Assembly: GCA_040905145.1 (NCBI GenBank)
Contig: JBBDSC010000229.1
Coordinates: 1-15,467 of the forward strand
From: DATGMS01 sp040905145
GTDB lineage: Bacteria; Bacteroidota; Bacteroidia; Cytophagales; Cyclobacteriaceae
DNA: 15,467 nt
Direction: 5' to 3'
This document shows positions 1 through 6,346 of the stretch, in pieces (positions within the stretch are counted from its first letter, which is position 1; every line of letters starts with the position of its first letter). A program made the translations under genes and the position numbers. The notes under the pieces are model-generated. The model made no database searches, was not told the DNA's origin, and was given only the letters and a program-made list of their open reading frames with translations.

Positions 1-71
1 TTGCCTTTCTTGACTAGCGTTTGAAGTTCTTCTCTTTCTTCTTTGGTTAATGTGACCTTATATTTTTTCAT
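1..71 (-). CDS. IS630-family transposase, N-terminal fragment (runs off the left edge)
   Basis: The minus strand opens with ATG at 69-71 and reads without a stop to the window edge, giving 23 complete residues beginning MKKYKVTLTKEEREEL. This short charged start, ending in a lysine-glycine turn, resembles the N-terminus of IS630/Tc1-mariner type transposases, where it begins a helix-turn-helix DNA-binding domain that recognises the element ends. The DDE catalytic domain would lie outside the window, so activity cannot be judged. A near-perfect Bacteroidota promoter lies immediately upstream (81-111), which supports the start codon. The family call rests only on memory of similar N-termini and on a short stretch; a different transposase or a small DNA-binding protein is possible. 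Confidence 0.65.
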   Translation of the reverse strand, partial: MKKYKVTLTKEEREELQTLVKKG

Positions 72-80
72 GGTTTTAAC

Positions 81-111
81 CAAAGATAAGAAATCTATTT
101 TAACCGTCAAA
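81..111 (-). promoter_or_regulatory. Bacteroidota-type promoter for the transposase
   Basis: On the minus strand TTTG (108-111) is followed after exactly 19 nt by TATCTTTG (81-88). This fits the Bacteroidota consensus TTTG / TAnnTTTG exactly. The predicted transcript would start only a few bases before the ATG at 71, leaving almost no leader. Confidence 0.7.
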
Positions 112-201
112 TTAGGTGTGACTTGACACTCGGAGGATTATCATTCGCCTACCGCTTAAGCCAATGGGGCAGTGTTCATAAACAATACAGGACTAAACAA
201 T

Positions 202-263
202 AATTGCCGTCTGCTTCAGCTGACGGGATAGCAAGACTCTGGTCACATTTGGCTTTAGCCACA
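202..263 (+). repeat. REP-like palindromic repeat, copy 1
   Basis: The unit begins AATTGCCGT (202-210), forms an imperfect hairpin with CCGTC (207-211) pairing to GACGG (222-226), and ends 62 nt later in TTTGGCTTTAGCCACA (248-263), whose core GGCTTTAGCC is itself palindromic. The same 16-mer and the same AATTGCCGT end recur in inverted orientation at 12430-12490 with almost the same spacing (61 nt), and a looser copy lies at 12348-12405. It sits between the transposase end and the 3' end of the methyltransferase gene. Confidence 0.7.
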
Positions 264-277
264 CATATGGTTCTGCC

Positions 278-1060
278 TTAGCTCTTTTCTTTCCGCAGCA
301 CATAAAACAAATCCAGCCCCTTATCAGGATGGTCCACCACCAGATAGTCCTCATGGGAAATTTCCCCAACCGAACTTCCCTGCTGCTTGTGGAGCTTATT
401 TCTGTTCATTCTGTTGAGTATTTCATAAGGCACCCTGAGCAGAGAAGCTGACAATCTGTATTGCAGGTTGAAAATATCAAATCGTGTTATCCTATCAACT
501 GACCGCCTGTTGGCTTCATGATAGGCCCAAACTTTTTCATTCCCGCCAATGCCTTTGGCCTCCACTTTCTTAAAGATTCCTTCGCACAGCAACTTCAATT
601 GATTCCCTGTATATTCCCTGATATGCCAGGGGTTTCTGCTTAGGGTATGCCTGATATTTGGAGTGGAGATGATCGCCTTGCCCCCTGGTTTTAAAACCCT
701 ATGGATTTCCTGCAGAAAAAGTTGATCGTCTTCAATATGTTCTATCACCTGAAAACTCACCACCGTATCAAATTTATTGGATGGAATGGTCCCCAGAGGG
801 GGAATGACCGCTTGTTCAAAGGTAGCCATGGGGAACCTTTGCTCCAATTTTTCAATTACTCCCCGGATTTTATCCAGACCATGATAAGTCTTTACCTGAT
901 CCAGTAAAACTTCAACTCCTCTCCCTTCCCCACAGCCAACTTCCAATAAATCCCCATTTACAATGGGCTTGGCAGCAATGTATGCTTTCAATAGACGTTG
1001 ATGAATTGGATTATCACTGATCAACTTATCGGATGCAATTTCCGTTGTATAGGTAGTCAT
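278..1060 (-). CDS. Class I SAM-dependent methyltransferase
   Basis: A 260-residue cytoplasmic protein with the Rossmann-type methyltransferase signature. Motif I, the SAM-binding glycine loop, is EVGCGEGRG at residues 40-48. The acidic residue that normally holds the SAM ribose is D63 in GLDKI. Motif II/IV lies at 97-111 (FDTVVSFQVIEHIED) and motif VI at 122-135 (VLKPGGKAIISTPN). This pattern matches the Methyltransf_11/Methyltransf_23 group, which acts on small molecules, lipids or sugars; the substrate cannot be told from sequence. The C-terminal third (from about residue 150) has no recognised motif. ATG at 1058-1060 is preceded by a good promoter at 1082-1110. The gene is divergent from the GWxTD-rlmB-hpt block and stands alone, with repeat DNA behind it. 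Confidence 0.9.
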   Translation of the reverse strand: MTTYTTEIASDKLISDNPIHQRLLKAYIAAKPIVNGDLLEVGCGEGRGVEVLLDQVKTYHGLDKIRGVIEKLEQRFPMATFEQAVIPPLGTIPSNKFDTVVSFQVIEHIEDDQLFLQEIHRVLKPGGKAIISTPNIRHTLSRNPWHIREYTGNQLKLLCEGIFKKVEAKGIGGNEKVWAYHEANRRSVDRITRFDIFNLQYRLSASLLRVPYEILNRMNRNKLHKQQGSSVGEISHEDYLVVDHPDKGLDLFYVLRKEKS

Positions 1061-1081
1061 TTAAAATTTGATTATTTTGGA

Positions 1082-1110
1082 CAAAATTAAGATTAATTTT
1101 TAAAACCAAA
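1082..1110 (-). promoter_or_regulatory. Bacteroidota-type promoter for the methyltransferase gene
   Basis: On the minus strand TTTG (1107-1110) is followed after 17 nt by TAATTTTG (1082-1089), matching TTTG / TAnnTTTG. It leaves a leader of roughly 15 nt before the ATG at 1060. The site nearly touches the divergent GWxTD start (1113), so promoters for the two directions must share this 52-bp gap. The plus-strand candidate (TTTG at 1067, TAATTTTT at 1094) is weaker. Confidence 0.6.
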
Positions 1111-1112
1111 CG

Positions 1113-2354
1113 ATGATAAAGATAAAGACATTTAAACAAAGCCTACTGATCGGGCTACTGCTCACCGCCCCTGGTCTTACAGTCACTGCTCAATCTTCTT
1201 TGGAAAATATAAACCAGAATCTAAGATACTCCAGGTATTCAAGGTTGGCGCTAAAGGTGATTCCCATCAAAGAAGAGGATAGGACATTTAAGCTTCAGAT
1301 GTTGGCAGAAAAACTGGAAGCAGACCCACAGTTTAGTGATTATCTTTTTTCTTATAGTCTTGTGAGCAGCTTTCAGGAAAGCATTACAGAGGAAAAAATC
1401 ATTCCCTTGGAGGAATCCGATCTAAAATATGACACAGAGAGCCATTATTATTTCGAGGAAATTGTAGAAATCCCCTCCAGTCAAGAAGAAGCCTATGTGG
1501 TGTTTTGGGCCAAAGATTTAAGGCAAGATGATGAATACGTTTATCACACCAATTTAATCAGTCCTTTTGTTTTTGAACAAACTGATTTTGGGGCTTATTA
1601 TGGAAACAATATTCCCTTCGATCAGACTTTCTTGCACGTAAACGAGGCTTTGCTCTTCAAAAGCAACAAAGGAGTAAACCTGTACAGCTATTTTTACCCA
1701 CAGGATTTTCACGTTCCACTTCCTCCAATGGAAACTAAAACTCCGGCGGTTCAAAAAGAGGTTTCAGTAATTGATGATGGAGACTTCTTGGTGAATGCGC
1801 CTAAGACCTTTGATCGTGAAGGATACTACTTTATTCAATCCGATACCTCATCTTCTGCAGGTTTATTGGTAAAAACCGTACCGGAATCTTTCCCCAATGT
1901 CCCTTCTTGGGAAGAGATGGTGGAGAGGGTGGCCTATATTTCAACCCGAAAGGAACATGAGGCCTTGTTGGAAGCTGACAATAAAAAATCAGCCTTGGAT
2001 CAATATTGGATCAATATAACCAAAGACGAGGAAAAAGCAAAAGCACTGATCAGGGAGTATTTCAGACAAGTAGAATTTGCCAATATTCTTTTTTCCGGTT
2101 TCAAAGAGGGCTGGATGACAGACCGGGGTATGATCTATATTGTCATGGGCCCGCCCCAGGAAGTCTATTTCCACTCGGACCGGGAGATTTGGATTTATGA
2201 TGGAATAAATTCAAAATCAAAAATTAACTTTACCTTTGCACGCGTCAAAAATATTTTGACCCCTAATTATTACATACTGAACCGTTCCAGGGCTTATCAG
2301 CCCGAATGGTTTAAAAGCATCACATTATGGAGAAGCGGAAGGATGGCTTTCTGA
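1113..2354 (+). CDS. Secreted GWxTD-domain protein
   Basis: A 413-residue exported protein of unknown function. Residues 1-26 form a signal peptide (basic start, hydrophobic core LLIGLLLTAPG, cleavage after TVTA before Q27). The C-terminal region carries the motif that names the GWxTD family, GWMTD at 333-337, followed by RGMIYIVMGPPQEV and the aromatic-rich stretch EIWIYDG. The middle (about 100-250) looks beta-rich and rich in Tyr and Phe. GWxTD proteins are common in Bacteroidota and a few other phyla; their biochemical role is not established. The gene overlaps rlmB by 28 nt, so the two are probably cotranscribed and translationally coupled, although no functional link between a secreted protein and an rRNA methylase is obvious. 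Confidence 0.9.
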   Translation: MIKIKTFKQSLLIGLLLTAPGLTVTAQSSLENINQNLRYSRYSRLALKVIPIKEEDRTFKLQMLAEKLEADPQFSDYLFSYSLVSSFQESITEEKIIPLEESDLKYDTESHYYFEEIVEIPSSQEEAYVVFWAKDLRQDDEYVYHTNLISPFVFEQTDFGAYYGNNIPFDQTFLHVNEALLFKSNKGVNLYSYFYPQDFHVPLPPMETKTPAVQKEVSVIDDGDFLVNAPKTFDREGYYFIQSDTSSSAGLLVKTVPESFPNVPSWEEMVERVAYISTRKEHEALLEADNKKSALDQYWINITKDEEKAKALIREYFRQVEFANILFSGFKEGWMTDRGMIYIVMGPPQEVYFHSDREIWIYDGINSKSKINFTFARVKNILTPNYYILNRSRAYQPEWFKSITLWRSGRMAF

Positions 2355-3103
2355 TTGGAAAAGAAGAAAACGAAAAAGATTTCATTTTTGGCACCAGAGC
2401 CGTCATTGAAGCACTGAAGGCGCGCAAAGAAATTGATAAAATACTTGTCAATAAGGAATTGAACAATGAATTGATCAAAGAACTGCTTGGCCTGGCCAAA
2501 CAGGAAAGCATTCCCGTCGTCAGAGTCCCAGAAGCTAAGCTTAACAGGACTACACGGAAAAACCATCAGGGAGTAGTTGCCCATATTTCGGCTATTTCCT
2601 ATGCTTCTTTGGACAATGTAATTGATGAATGCTTTTCTAAGGGAGTATCCCCTTTGATCATGATATTGGACAGGATTACAGATGTCAGGAATTTTGGAGC
2701 AATAGCCAGAACGGCTGATGTGGCCGGAGTCCATGCCTTGGTAATCCCAGAAAAAGGAAGTGCCCAAATCAATTCTGATGCCGTCAAAACTTCTGCCGGA
2801 GCCCTTAATTTTCTCCCTGTCTGTAGAGTCAAAAACCTTTACTATACAGTCAAAGATCTGAAAAAAATGGGTTTAAATGTGGTAAGTGCAACCGAAAAGA
2901 CAGAAAGAAAAATGTATGAGGCCGACTTCAGAGTGCCGACCGCCTTGGTTTTAGGTTCTGAGGAGGACGGCATCTCCCATGAATTGATGGGAATAACAGA
3001 TGAATTTGTGGGTATTCCAATGGCAGGGAACATAGAAAGCTTAAATGTCTCAGTAGCTGCTGCTGTTTTGATTTATGAAGCCATCAGGCAGAGGAGAGTG
3101 TAA
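2327..3103 (+). CDS. rlmB: 23S rRNA (guanosine-2'-O-)-methyltransferase RlmB (TrmH/SpoU family)
   Basis: RlmB methylates the 2'-OH of G2251 (E. coli numbering) in the 23S rRNA P-loop using SAM. The 258-residue protein has the N-terminal substrate-binding domain (FIFGTRAVIEAL at 19-30, HQGVVA at 80-85). The SPOUT knot motifs follow: motif 1 at 115-130 (DRITDVRNFGAIARTA, with N122 and R128), motif 2 at 207-216 (LVLGSEEDGI), and motif 3 at 230-256 (IPMAGNIESLNVSVAAAVL and on). Length and motif order are typical. The ATG at 2327 lies inside the end of the GWxTD gene in another frame, and no better in-frame start exists nearby. The next gene, hpt, begins 15 nt after the stop, so the three genes form one likely transcript. 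The paralogue that modifies tRNA (TrmH) is less likely given the N-terminal domain. Confidence 0.93.
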   Translation: MEKRKDGFLIGKEENEKDFIFGTRAVIEALKARKEIDKILVNKELNNELIKELLGLAKQESIPVVRVPEAKLNRTTRKNHQGVVAHISAISYASLDNVIDECFSKGVSPLIMILDRITDVRNFGAIARTADVAGVHALVIPEKGSAQINSDAVKTSAGALNFLPVCRVKNLYYTVKDLKKMGLNVVSATEKTERKMYEADFRVPTALVLGSEEDGISHELMGITDEFVGIPMAGNIESLNVSVAAAVLIYEAIRQRRV

Positions 3104-3118
3104 AAGGTTTTTTATATT

Positions 3119-3646
3119 ATGATTCAGATCAAAGACAAACGATTCATCCCCTTCATTACAGAAAAAGAACTCCTTCAGCGGGTGTCCGAACTGGGCCAAC
3201 AAATAACGGCTGATTACAAAGGGAGTACACCTATTGTAATAGGCATAATGAACGGAGCATTTATGTTTTTATCCGATTTGTCAAAGCATTTAGATCTATC
3301 CGTCGAAATTTCCTTCATGAAAGTTTCCTCCTATGCTTCAATGTCATCCACCGGAAAAATTAAATCCCTTATTGGATTGGAGAAGGACCTTTTGGATAAG
3401 GATGTTATTATCGTGGAGGATATTGTGGATACGGGGCTGAGTATGTCCTATATTTTGGAGGTGATAAAAGAAAAAAAACCAAATAGCGTTCAGATTGTCA
3501 GCTTATTATTAAAGCCCGATGCCCTTACAAAAAATATTTCAGTAAAATATGTCGGCTTTGAAATCCCCAATAAATTTGTAGTGGGCTATGGCCTGGATTA
3601 TGATGGGTATGGAAGGAATTTAAAAGAAGTCTACCAATTAAAATAA
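3119..3646 (+). CDS. hpt: Hypoxanthine (guanine) phosphoribosyltransferase
   Basis: This purine-salvage enzyme converts hypoxanthine (and usually guanine) plus PRPP to IMP/GMP in the cytoplasm. The 175-residue protein has the type I PRTase fold markers: the pyrophosphate loop GIMNGAF (42-48), the flexible-loop Ser-Tyr pair in SSYASM (70-75), the PRPP-binding motif VIIVEDIVDTG (96-106), the purine-contacting lysine in LKPDAL (131-136), and FVVGYGLDYDGYGRN (153-167). All expected key residues are present. The ATG at 3119 follows an AT-rich stretch, as usual in Bacteroidota. It is the last gene of the likely GWxTD-rlmB-hpt transcript. A 149-bp gap with no clear promoter or terminator separates it from adk. 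Confidence 0.95.
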   Translation: MIQIKDKRFIPFITEKELLQRVSELGQQITADYKGSTPIVIGIMNGAFMFLSDLSKHLDLSVEISFMKVSSYASMSSTGKIKSLIGLEKDLLDKDVIIVEDIVDTGLSMSYILEVIKEKKPNSVQIVSLLLKPDALTKNISVKYVGFEIPNKFVVGYGLDYDGYGRNLKEVYQLK

Positions 3647-3795
3647 TTTCTTGGTAGTTTGCTTAGGTTTATACATTTAAAAATCATTAATGAAATAAAG
3701 CATGAGAAAAGCCTCACACACCAGGATGAATATTTCCGGGGAGATTCGATTTGACCGTTAAAAATCAAGTTATATACATATGAAATTAATTTATT

Positions 3796-4368
3796 ATGCT
3801 TAATATAGTTTTATTCGGACCGCCGGGAGCAGGAAAAGGAACTCAAAGTGAGAAACTGATTGAGAAATATAAACTTAACCATATATCAACTGGTGATCTA
3901 TTCAGGAAACATTTGGGTGAAGGAACAGAATTGGGTCAATCAGCCAAAAAATATATGGATGAGGGCAGATTGGTACCCGATGAGGTGGTAATAGGCATGG
4001 TGGAGGAAGAGATAAAGTCTACCGAAGATGTCCAGGGTTTTATCTTTGATGGCTTCCCAAGAACAGTGGCACAAGCTGAAGCCTTGGATAAGCTTTTGGA
4101 AAAAAATTCCATGGAAATTTCAGGAATGATTGCCTTGGAAGTCCCTGAAGACATTTTGAAGGAAAGGATTACGGGACGGGGCAAAACTTCAGGAAGAACG
4201 GATGACCAAGATGAAAACAAAGTCAATACCCGGATAAAAGTATATAAGGAGGAAACACTTCCCGTTGCTGATTTCTACAAAAACCAGGACAAACTATCCA
4301 CTGTGTACGGTGTGGGAGGGATAGATGAAATTTTTGACCAAATAAGTGAGGTGGTGGATAGTTATTGA
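3796..4368 (+). CDS. adk: Adenylate kinase, short-LID type
   Basis: Adenylate kinase catalyses ATP + AMP to 2 ADP and keeps adenylate pools balanced. The 190-residue protein shows the P-loop GPPGAGKGT (8-16), the AMP-binding segment HISTGDLFR (29-37), and DGFPRTVAQ (85-93). Between residues 125 and 140 it has only a short lid (ITGRGKTSGRTDDQDE), without the four cysteines of the zinc-type LID, so this is the short form like the cytosolic eukaryotic enzyme. TGRG..SGR and R134/R146 supply the usual lid arginines. The start at 3796 fits the canonical MLNIVLFG opening; an ATG at 3780 is out of frame. Downstream lies repeat-rich DNA, then obgE. Confidence 0.96.
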   Translation: MLNIVLFGPPGAGKGTQSEKLIEKYKLNHISTGDLFRKHLGEGTELGQSAKKYMDEGRLVPDEVVIGMVEEEIKSTEDVQGFIFDGFPRTVAQAEALDKLLEKNSMEISGMIALEVPEDILKERITGRGKTSGRTDDQDENKVNTRIKVYKEETLPVADFYKNQDKLSTVYGVGGIDEIFDQISEVVDSY

Positions 4369-4629
4369 AAGAGGGAAGTTGGAGGGAAGCTTGAAGTTGT
4401 CGAAGGTTAGATGTCAGAAGTTGGATGAACCCGCACTGTCATGTCCTGACATTACAGGCTGGAAGACCGAAGTCGCCTGCCTGCCGAAGGTAGGGAAGAG
4501 TTTGTCCTTTGTACTTATTCCTTTTCCGCTTCGGAAGACCTGGACCATAAATATAAGATTCCCATAGACCCCACTGAACCAATAATAACCAAATAATTAA
4601 TCCTACTAAAATATTTGGTAAAAACCTTG
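4369..4629 (+). other. Repeat-rich intergenic DNA between adk and obgE
   Basis: No gene is visible. Immediately after the adk stop there is a purine-rich stretch with repeated GAAGTT/GAAGG words, then GGAAGACCGAAGTCG (4461-4475), which resembles GGGAGACCGAAGTTG after the kinase gene (12121-12135). A GCCTGCCTGCCG tract (about 4475-4486) looks like a remnant of a palindromic element. The 60-bp dispersed repeat follows at 4501-4560. Confidence 0.55.
4501..4560 (+). repeat. 60-bp dispersed intergenic repeat, copy A
   Basis: By hand alignment without gaps this stretch matches 10742-10801 at 49 of 60 positions. The core TCCGCTTCGGAAGACC is identical, and so is CCATAAATAT. The core contains a small hairpin, TTCCG-CTT-CGGAA. 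Both copies lie in the gap after a gene stop and 100-150 bp before the next gene on the same strand. Confidence 0.75.
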
Positions 4630-4637
4630 TAACTTTG
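4630..4637 (+). promoter_or_regulatory. Bacteroidota -7 box, likely obgE promoter
   Basis: TAACTTTG fits TAnnTTTG exactly. A TTTG lies at 4614-4617, but only 12 nt upstream, shorter than the usual 17-23, so the -33 element is doubtful. Transcription from here would begin near 4644 and include the hairpin at 4651-4678 in a leader of about 60 nt before the obgE start. Confidence 0.5.
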
Positions 4638-4650
4638 TGAAAATTATTGG

Positions 4651-4684
4651 ATTGGCTAAGCATTCAGGCTTAGCCAATTTTTTT
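4651..4684 (+). terminator. Hairpin plus T-tract just upstream of obgE (terminator or attenuator)
   Basis: ATTGGCTAAG (4651-4660) pairs perfectly with CTTAGCCAAT (4669-4678) across an 8-nt loop, and the stem runs into seven T residues (4678-4684). This is the form of an intrinsic terminator. It is 282 nt after the adk stop but only 22 nt before the obgE start, and downstream of the putative obgE -7 box. It could end the adk transcript or control obgE by attenuation. Confidence 0.75.
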
Positions 4685-4706
4685 GGTGAAATTAAATTAA
4701 AAGATC

Positions 4707-5699
4707 TTGGCAGAATCAAATTTTATAGATTATGTGAAATTTTGCTCCAGATCCGGGGCAGGAGGTGCAGGTTCCGTTCATTTTCGAAGGGAAAAGCACG
4801 TGCCAAAAGGAGGGCCCGATGGCGGTGATGGTGGCCGGGGAGGAAATATAATATTAAGGGGCAACGCACAACTTTGGACCTTACTTCACCTCAAATATAA
4901 AAAGCATGTTATCGCTGAAAATGGAAAAGGAGGAGAAGGAGGCCGTAGAAAAGGCGCCGATGGTAAAGACGTTGTACTGGAAGTACCTTTAGGGACTTTG
5001 GCCAAAGAGGCGGAATCAGGCGAAGTGAGATATGAAATCACCGAAGATGGACAGGAGATCATACTTACCCCCGGGGGAAGAGGTGGATTGGGTAATGACC
5101 ATTTCAAATCAGCTACCAACCAAGCTCCCCATTATGCCCAACCCGGAGAAGAGGGTGTGGAAGAATGGATGATCCTTGAACTCAGATTGTTGGCAGATGT
5201 GGGTTTGGTGGGGTTTCCCAATGCTGGAAAGTCCACCTTGTTGTCTACCATTTCTGCTGCAAAGCCTGAAATAGGCGATTATCCTTTCACTACTTTAGTC
5301 CCCAATCTTGGTGTAGTGGGTTATAGGGACGACAAATCATTTGTTATGGCAGATATTCCGGGTATCATCGAAGGTGCAGCGGAAGGAAGGGGTTTGGGCT
5401 TAAGGTTCCTGAGACATATTGAACGAAATTCCATCCTTTTATTCCTTATTCCTGCAGATGCGGATGATATTAAGGCCGAATATGCTGTTCTCATTAATGA
5501 ATTGAAAAAGTATAATCCTGAACTTTTGGATAAAAAGGGAGTTTTAGGGATTTCCAAAGCAGATATGTTGGATGAAGAGTTGAGGGAAGAAATGGCAGCG
5601 GATCTTCCTCAAGGTATTCCTGCTATTTTCATATCCTCCATGACCCAGTATAACCTGGATAAGCTGAAGGATATGATATGGACAGCAATACTGGAATAA
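4707..5699 (+). CDS. obgE: GTPase ObgE/CgtA (Obg family), TTG start
   Basis: ObgE is an essential GTPase that binds the 50S subunit and links ribosome assembly to growth state. The 330-residue protein has the glycine-rich Obg fold (1-158, with GAGGAGSVHFRREKHVPKGG), then the G domain: G1 GFPNAGKST (169-177), G2 around T195-T196, G3 DIPG (216-219), G4 SKAD (283-286) in place of the common NKxD, and G5 SS (310-311). The protein ends directly after the G domain, so the variable third Obg domain is absent. The start is TTG at 4707: a stop lies in frame at 4698, and the next in-frame Met is at residue 155, while MAESNFIDYVKFCSRSG is the conserved family opening. A hairpin with a T-tract precedes the gene. 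Confidence 0.95.
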   Translation: MAESNFIDYVKFCSRSGAGGAGSVHFRREKHVPKGGPDGGDGGRGGNIILRGNAQLWTLLHLKYKKHVIAENGKGGEGGRRKGADGKDVVLEVPLGTLAKEAESGEVRYEITEDGQEIILTPGGRGGLGNDHFKSATNQAPHYAQPGEEGVEEWMILELRLLADVGLVGFPNAGKSTLLSTISAAKPEIGDYPFTTLVPNLGVVGYRDDKSFVMADIPGIIEGAAEGRGLGLRFLRHIERNSILLFLIPADADDIKAEYAVLINELKKYNPELLDKKGVLGISKADMLDEELREEMAADLPQGIPAIFISSMTQYNLDKLKDMIWTAILE

Positions 5700-5773
5700 T
5701 GCCAGTTTGTCAGTATTACTAGAATGGCAAACTAATTGATTATCGATTGTTAACTTTTAAAATATCAAAAATT

Positions 5774-6340
5774 ATGGCGGAGAAAGATAATTTAGAAAAA
5801 GAAGAAACCACAAAAGAAAACCGTTCTGAAGAATCAGTTGAGCCTCAGGAAGAGGAACTTAAAGTGGAAGAACAGATTAGAACGGCAGAATTATCCGACG
5901 AAGATAAATTAAAGGCAGAAAATCAAGAGCTAAAGGATAAATATTTGAGGTTATACTCAGAGTTTGAAAATTACAGAAGAAGAACGGCCAAAGAACGTTT
6001 GGATTTAATTAAAACAGCTTCTGAAGATGTGATCCTGGATATGATCCCTATAGTGGATGATTTCGAAAGGTCTCTGAAAACAGAGGAAACAGAAATTCAA
6101 AGTATAATTGAAGGTAACCATCTGATCTATAACAAACTGAGTAAGGTGTTGGAAGACAAAGGACTGAAACCTGTGGAAGGATTGATAGGCACAGCATTTG
6201 ATGCAGAAACCCAAGAAGCAATTACGATGGTCCCTGCCCCAACAGAAGAGATGAGAGGAAAAGTGATAGATGTGGTAGAAAAAGGATATACCCTTGGCAC
6301 TAAAGTAGTAAGATATGCTAAAGTGGTTATTGGATCTTAA
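5774..6340 (+). CDS. grpE: Nucleotide exchange factor GrpE
   Basis: GrpE releases ADP from DnaK and so resets the Hsp70 cycle. The 188-residue protein begins with a highly charged, Glu/Lys-rich disordered tail (1-45) and continues as the long dimerising helix (about 46-105, with YLRLYSEFENYRRRTAKER at 57-75). It ends in the beta-rich head that contacts DnaK (from about 130, with GTAFDAETQEAI at 139-150 and EKGYTLGTKVVRYAKVVI at 169-186). An ATG at 5774 gives the usual MAEK opening; the frame stays open 27 nt further up (5747), but that start lacks family support. dnaJ follows after 6 nt, so the two are surely cotranscribed. No CIRCE-like operator is visible; TAACTTTT at 5751-5758 is a weak -7-like box. 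Confidence 0.95.
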   Translation: MAEKDNLEKEETTKENRSEESVEPQEEELKVEEQIRTAELSDEDKLKAENQELKDKYLRLYSEFENYRRRTAKERLDLIKTASEDVILDMIPIVDDFERSLKTEETEIQSIIEGNHLIYNKLSKVLEDKGLKPVEGLIGTAFDAETQEAITMVPAPTEEMRGKVIDVVEKGYTLGTKVVRYAKVVIGS

Positions 6341-6346
6341 AATGTT

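Larger units (their letters stand above)
1..130 (-). mobile_element. Probable left end of an IS630-like insertion sequence
   Basis: The transposase start and its promoter are preceded on the minus strand by an imperfect palindrome at about 116-130 (GTGTGACTTGACACT on the plus strand), a plausible terminal inverted repeat. The boundary near 130 is a guess, because the other end of the element is outside the window and the flanking target duplication cannot be compared. IS630 elements usually insert at a TA dinucleotide. Confidence 0.4.

Noticed and set aside
5553..5566. ObgE as inactive because G4 reads SKAD rather than NKxD
   Set aside because: The Lys and Asp that contact guanine are kept, and Thr/Ser in place of Asn is tolerated in related GTPases; all other G motifs are intact.
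5747..5773. A longer GrpE start 27 nt upstream
   Set aside because: The added residues have no family counterpart, and the ATG at 5774 gives the normal acidic opening.
5701..5773. CIRCE or other heat-shock operator upstream of grpE
   Set aside because: The inverted repeat TTAGCACTC-N9-GAGTGCTAA is absent; only a weak 8-bp hairpin (around 5704-5733) and a partial -7 box are present.
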